DNA of 5,517 bases. Origin: Bacillota bacterium (GTDB lineage: Bacteria; Bacillota; Clostridia; Christensenellales; CAG-138). The stretch spans positions 1 through 5,517 of the forward strand of contig JAEWYO010000039.1 in assembly GCA_023395595.1 (NCBI GenBank), in the 5' to 3' direction. Of this stretch, positions 4,041 through 5,517 are shown piece after piece. Both the position numbers and the translations under genes were made by a program. The first letter of the stretch is position 1; every line of letters starts with the position of its first letter. Below the pieces are notes generated by a model that was not told where the DNA came from, searched no databases, and was given only the letters and a program-made list of their open reading frames with translations.

Positions 4041-5372
4041 TTAGTTCCCCGCCACCGCAAGCCCCGAAATGAGGATGCTCGGCGAGCCAAAGTAGCCGCC
4101 CTGGGGCATACCGAAGCGCAGATCGCTCCCAACTGCGACAACGTCCTTCATCATGCTCACAAAGTTGCCCGCCACAGTAATATTAGAAACCGGCCGCACA
4201 ACCGCGCCGTCCTCCACGAGGAAGCCCGCCGCTTTGAGCGAAAAGTCGCCGGAAACCGCGTCCACACCCGCGTGCAGCCCTTCGAGTTCCGAGATGACGA
4301 GGCCTGTGCCCAGCGCGCAAACCATCGCCTCATAATCTTGCGTTCCCGCCTCAAGACGGAACACCGTCGGCGCGATACTGACCGCGGAAGCCGCGCTTCT
4401 ACGGCTGGCATTACCCGTGCTCTCCACCCCCGCCTTCTTCGCAGTCTTGAGATTGTGCAGCAGGGTTTTGAGAACGCCGTTCTCTATGACGGCCTTTCTC
4501 ACGCAAGGTGTGCCCTCGCCATCAAATGCACGCGGAGCAACCGGATCAAACGGATCGTCCCAAATGGTGATCAGCGGATTGGCGATCGTCTGCCCTTCTT
4601 TTCCGGCAAGCAGAGAGCAACCCTTCTGCGCTTCGTCCGCCGAAAACATCGACGCAAACGCGCTCAGCAGATCGCCCATGGCAAACGGCTTGAGCAGCAC
4701 GCGGTAGCAGCCGGAATCGACTGGGCTTGCACCAAGTTTGCCCAGCGTATCCTCCACCGCCTCTTTTGCGCAGCCTTCGACATCCGCCGCTTCCGCGCCC
4801 ATGCGAAACGCAAAGCCGGTTTGCAGCTCCAGCCCATCCTCCACCGAAGGCATGACGTATAGATACGAGCTGTTCGTGCTGCGCTCTGCGTAAAGGCCGA
4901 GGGAGTTTTCCATCACAACAGCGCCGGAATCATAGCCCGCCGTGCAATAGACCACGCGTTTGACGCGCGGGTCGAGCGCGAGGCACGCTTCCTCCAGCTT
5001 CTTAGCAAGGGCGATTCGTTCGGTCTCCGTCTTGTTTTTGAACGCGCTGTCCGCACGGGTCACGCTTTGATAGGTTTGCTTGGTCTGCATCGGGTGGTCG
5101 TCTTCGCTCTCAATGCACCTTGCGTTGTCCGCTGCGTGATCAACCAGCTTCTCCGGCTCGTTGATGCGCTCGGTATATGCGTAGCCTTCTTTCCCGTTCA
5201 ACGACACGCGCACGGAAACGCCTGCTTCACGGCTGACGCTGTATCGGTCGATCTCACCTGCGTTCGCGTTGACCTCAAACGATTCACCGTTTGCGTAATA
5301 GAGTTCGGAGGATTCACAGCCGATCTTTGCCGCGTAGTCCTTAGCCCGTTTTGCAAATTCCTGATATGTCAT
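4041..5372 (-). CDS. pmbA: TldE/PmbA subunit of the TldD/TldE metalloprotease
   Basis: TldE (PmbA) is the non-metal partner in the TldD/TldE heterodimer, which degrades unfolded peptides. In E. coli it matures microcin B17 and breaks down the CcdA antitoxin. The 443-residue product has near-normal length (E. coli about 450). Family features are ELYYANGESFEVNANAGEID near 24-42, the central VMENSLGLYAERSTNSS (153-169), LLHNLKTAKKAGVESTGNAS (304-323), and the C-terminal VSGDFSLKAAGFLVEDG (373-389) followed by NITVAGNF. The region aligned with the TldD HExxxH helix (about 228-243, KPFAMGDLLSAFASMF) has no histidines, as expected for TldE. The start at 5372 overlaps the tldD stop as ATGA and has GGAGG 9 bases upstream; an upstream in-frame ATG at 5486 lies inside tldD and is rejected. 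The substrate in this organism is unknown. Confidence 0.95.
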   Translation of the reverse strand: MTYQEFAKRAKDYAAKIGCESSELYYANGESFEVNANAGEIDRYSVSREAGVSVRVSLNGKEGYAYTERINEPEKLVDHAADNARCIESEDDHPMQTKQTYQSVTRADSAFKNKTETERIALAKKLEEACLALDPRVKRVVYCTAGYDSGAVVMENSLGLYAERSTNSSYLYVMPSVEDGLELQTGFAFRMGAEAADVEGCAKEAVEDTLGKLGASPVDSGCYRVLLKPFAMGDLLSAFASMFSADEAQKGCSLLAGKEGQTIANPLITIWDDPFDPVAPRAFDGEGTPCVRKAVIENGVLKTLLHNLKTAKKAGVESTGNASRRSAASAVSIAPTVFRLEAGTQDYEAMVCALGTGLVISELEGLHAGVDAVSGDFSLKAAGFLVEDGAVVRPVSNITVAGNFVSMMKDVVAVGSDLRFGMPQGGYFGSPSILISGLAVAGN

Positions 5373-5517
5373 TCGATTGCGCCTCCCTTGCCGCCGATAG
5401 TCATGCCGGATACGCGGATGCGCGCCTGGCCCACATTGGTCGGCACAGAGCCGGAGAGCGAGCCGCACATGCCCGGCGACATCCACATGTTCTTGCCGAC
5501 GCGATCGATCTTGAGCA
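5369..5517 (-). CDS. tldD: TldD protease subunit, C-terminal end only (5' part outside window)
   Basis: The last 48 codons of TldD, the zinc-carrying catalytic partner of TldE, are visible. The tail reads NMWMSPGMCGSLSGSVPTN and continues VGQARIRVSGMTIGGKGG, which matches the TldD C-terminus (PGxCGK..G..VPVGVGQP in E. coli, from memory). The cysteine at 5467-5465 corresponds to the C-terminal zinc ligand (Cys454 in E. coli TldD) that completes the HExxxH site; that motif itself is outside the window. The TGA stop overlaps the pmbA ATG in a 4-base ATGA, so the two partners are translationally coupled. The tail runs a few residues past the usual GG end. Confidence 0.9.
   Translation of the reverse strand, partial: LKIDRVGKNMWMSPGMCGSLSGSVPTNVGQARIRVSGMTIGGKGGAIE

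Noticed and set aside
4272..4862. Plus-strand open frame of 196 codons inside pmbA
   Set aside because: It is fully antisense to the conserved TldE coding sequence, with an Arg/His-rich composition typical of a shadow frame.
4041..5486. Longer TldE from an ATG at 5486
   Set aside because: The additional 38 residues lie inside the tldD tail in another frame; the ATG at 5372 with the ATGA overlap and GGAGG is the right start.
1..5517. A novel defence, mobile or RNA-guided system
   Set aside because: All bases are accounted for by conserved housekeeping genes and short regulated gaps; no transposase, integrase, repeat array, toxin-antitoxin pair, tRNA or rRNA is visible.

Overview
The window is a piece of a Gram-positive-type chromosome, most likely an anaerobic member of the Clostridia (Firmicutes/Bacillota). 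The reasons are the gene order rpmG-secE-nusG-rplK-rplA-rplJ-rplL, strong AGGAGG-type ribosome binding sites, the zinc-binding form of L33, and a Firmicutes-style L10 leader with an intrinsic attenuator. I cannot fix the family or species. Base composition looks moderately GC-rich. Every real gene is on the minus strand, so transcription runs from the right end to the left end; the long plus-strand reading frames are antisense shadows.

Right end (about 4041-5517): the last 48 codons of tldD followed, with a 4-base ATGA overlap, by a complete tldE/pmbA. These encode the two halves of the TldD/TldE heterodimeric metalloprotease. The zinc-ligand cysteine is visible in the TldD tail, and the TldE partner lacks metal ligands, as expected.

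Middle (about 1221-4040): a strong promoter (TTGACA, 17-bp spacer, TG-extended -10), overlapped by a 10-bp inverted repeat, precedes rpmG (L33), secE, nusG, rplK (L11) and rplA (L1). SecE is unusually long: the normal single-span SecE forms its C-terminus, behind about 150 extra residues with four predicted membrane segments. NusG carries an insertion of about 20 residues and has an ambiguous start. Just upstream of rplK lies a small RNA element (GUGG-GA ... UUA-CCAC) that mimics the L1-binding part of 23S rRNA, the expected site for L1 feedback on rplK-rplA. An intrinsic terminator hairpin follows rplA.

Left part (1-1157): a second promoter with a perfect -35 box drives rplJ (L10) and rplL (L7/L12, cut by the window edge a few codons before its stop). 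The approximately 170-nt leader holds a recognisable L10-binding leader RNA, a terminator just before the rplJ ribosome binding site, and a plausible competing antiterminator pairing.

Together this is a housekeeping module: the L1 stalk, the L11/L10/L12 GTPase-activating stalk, the elongation factor NusG and the SecYEG subunit SecE, with two autogenous RNA controls in series. I see no mobile element, CRISPR array, tRNA, rRNA or new defence-type system. The parts most worth a second look are the SecE extension, the two RNA control elements and the inverted repeat over the rpmG promoter.
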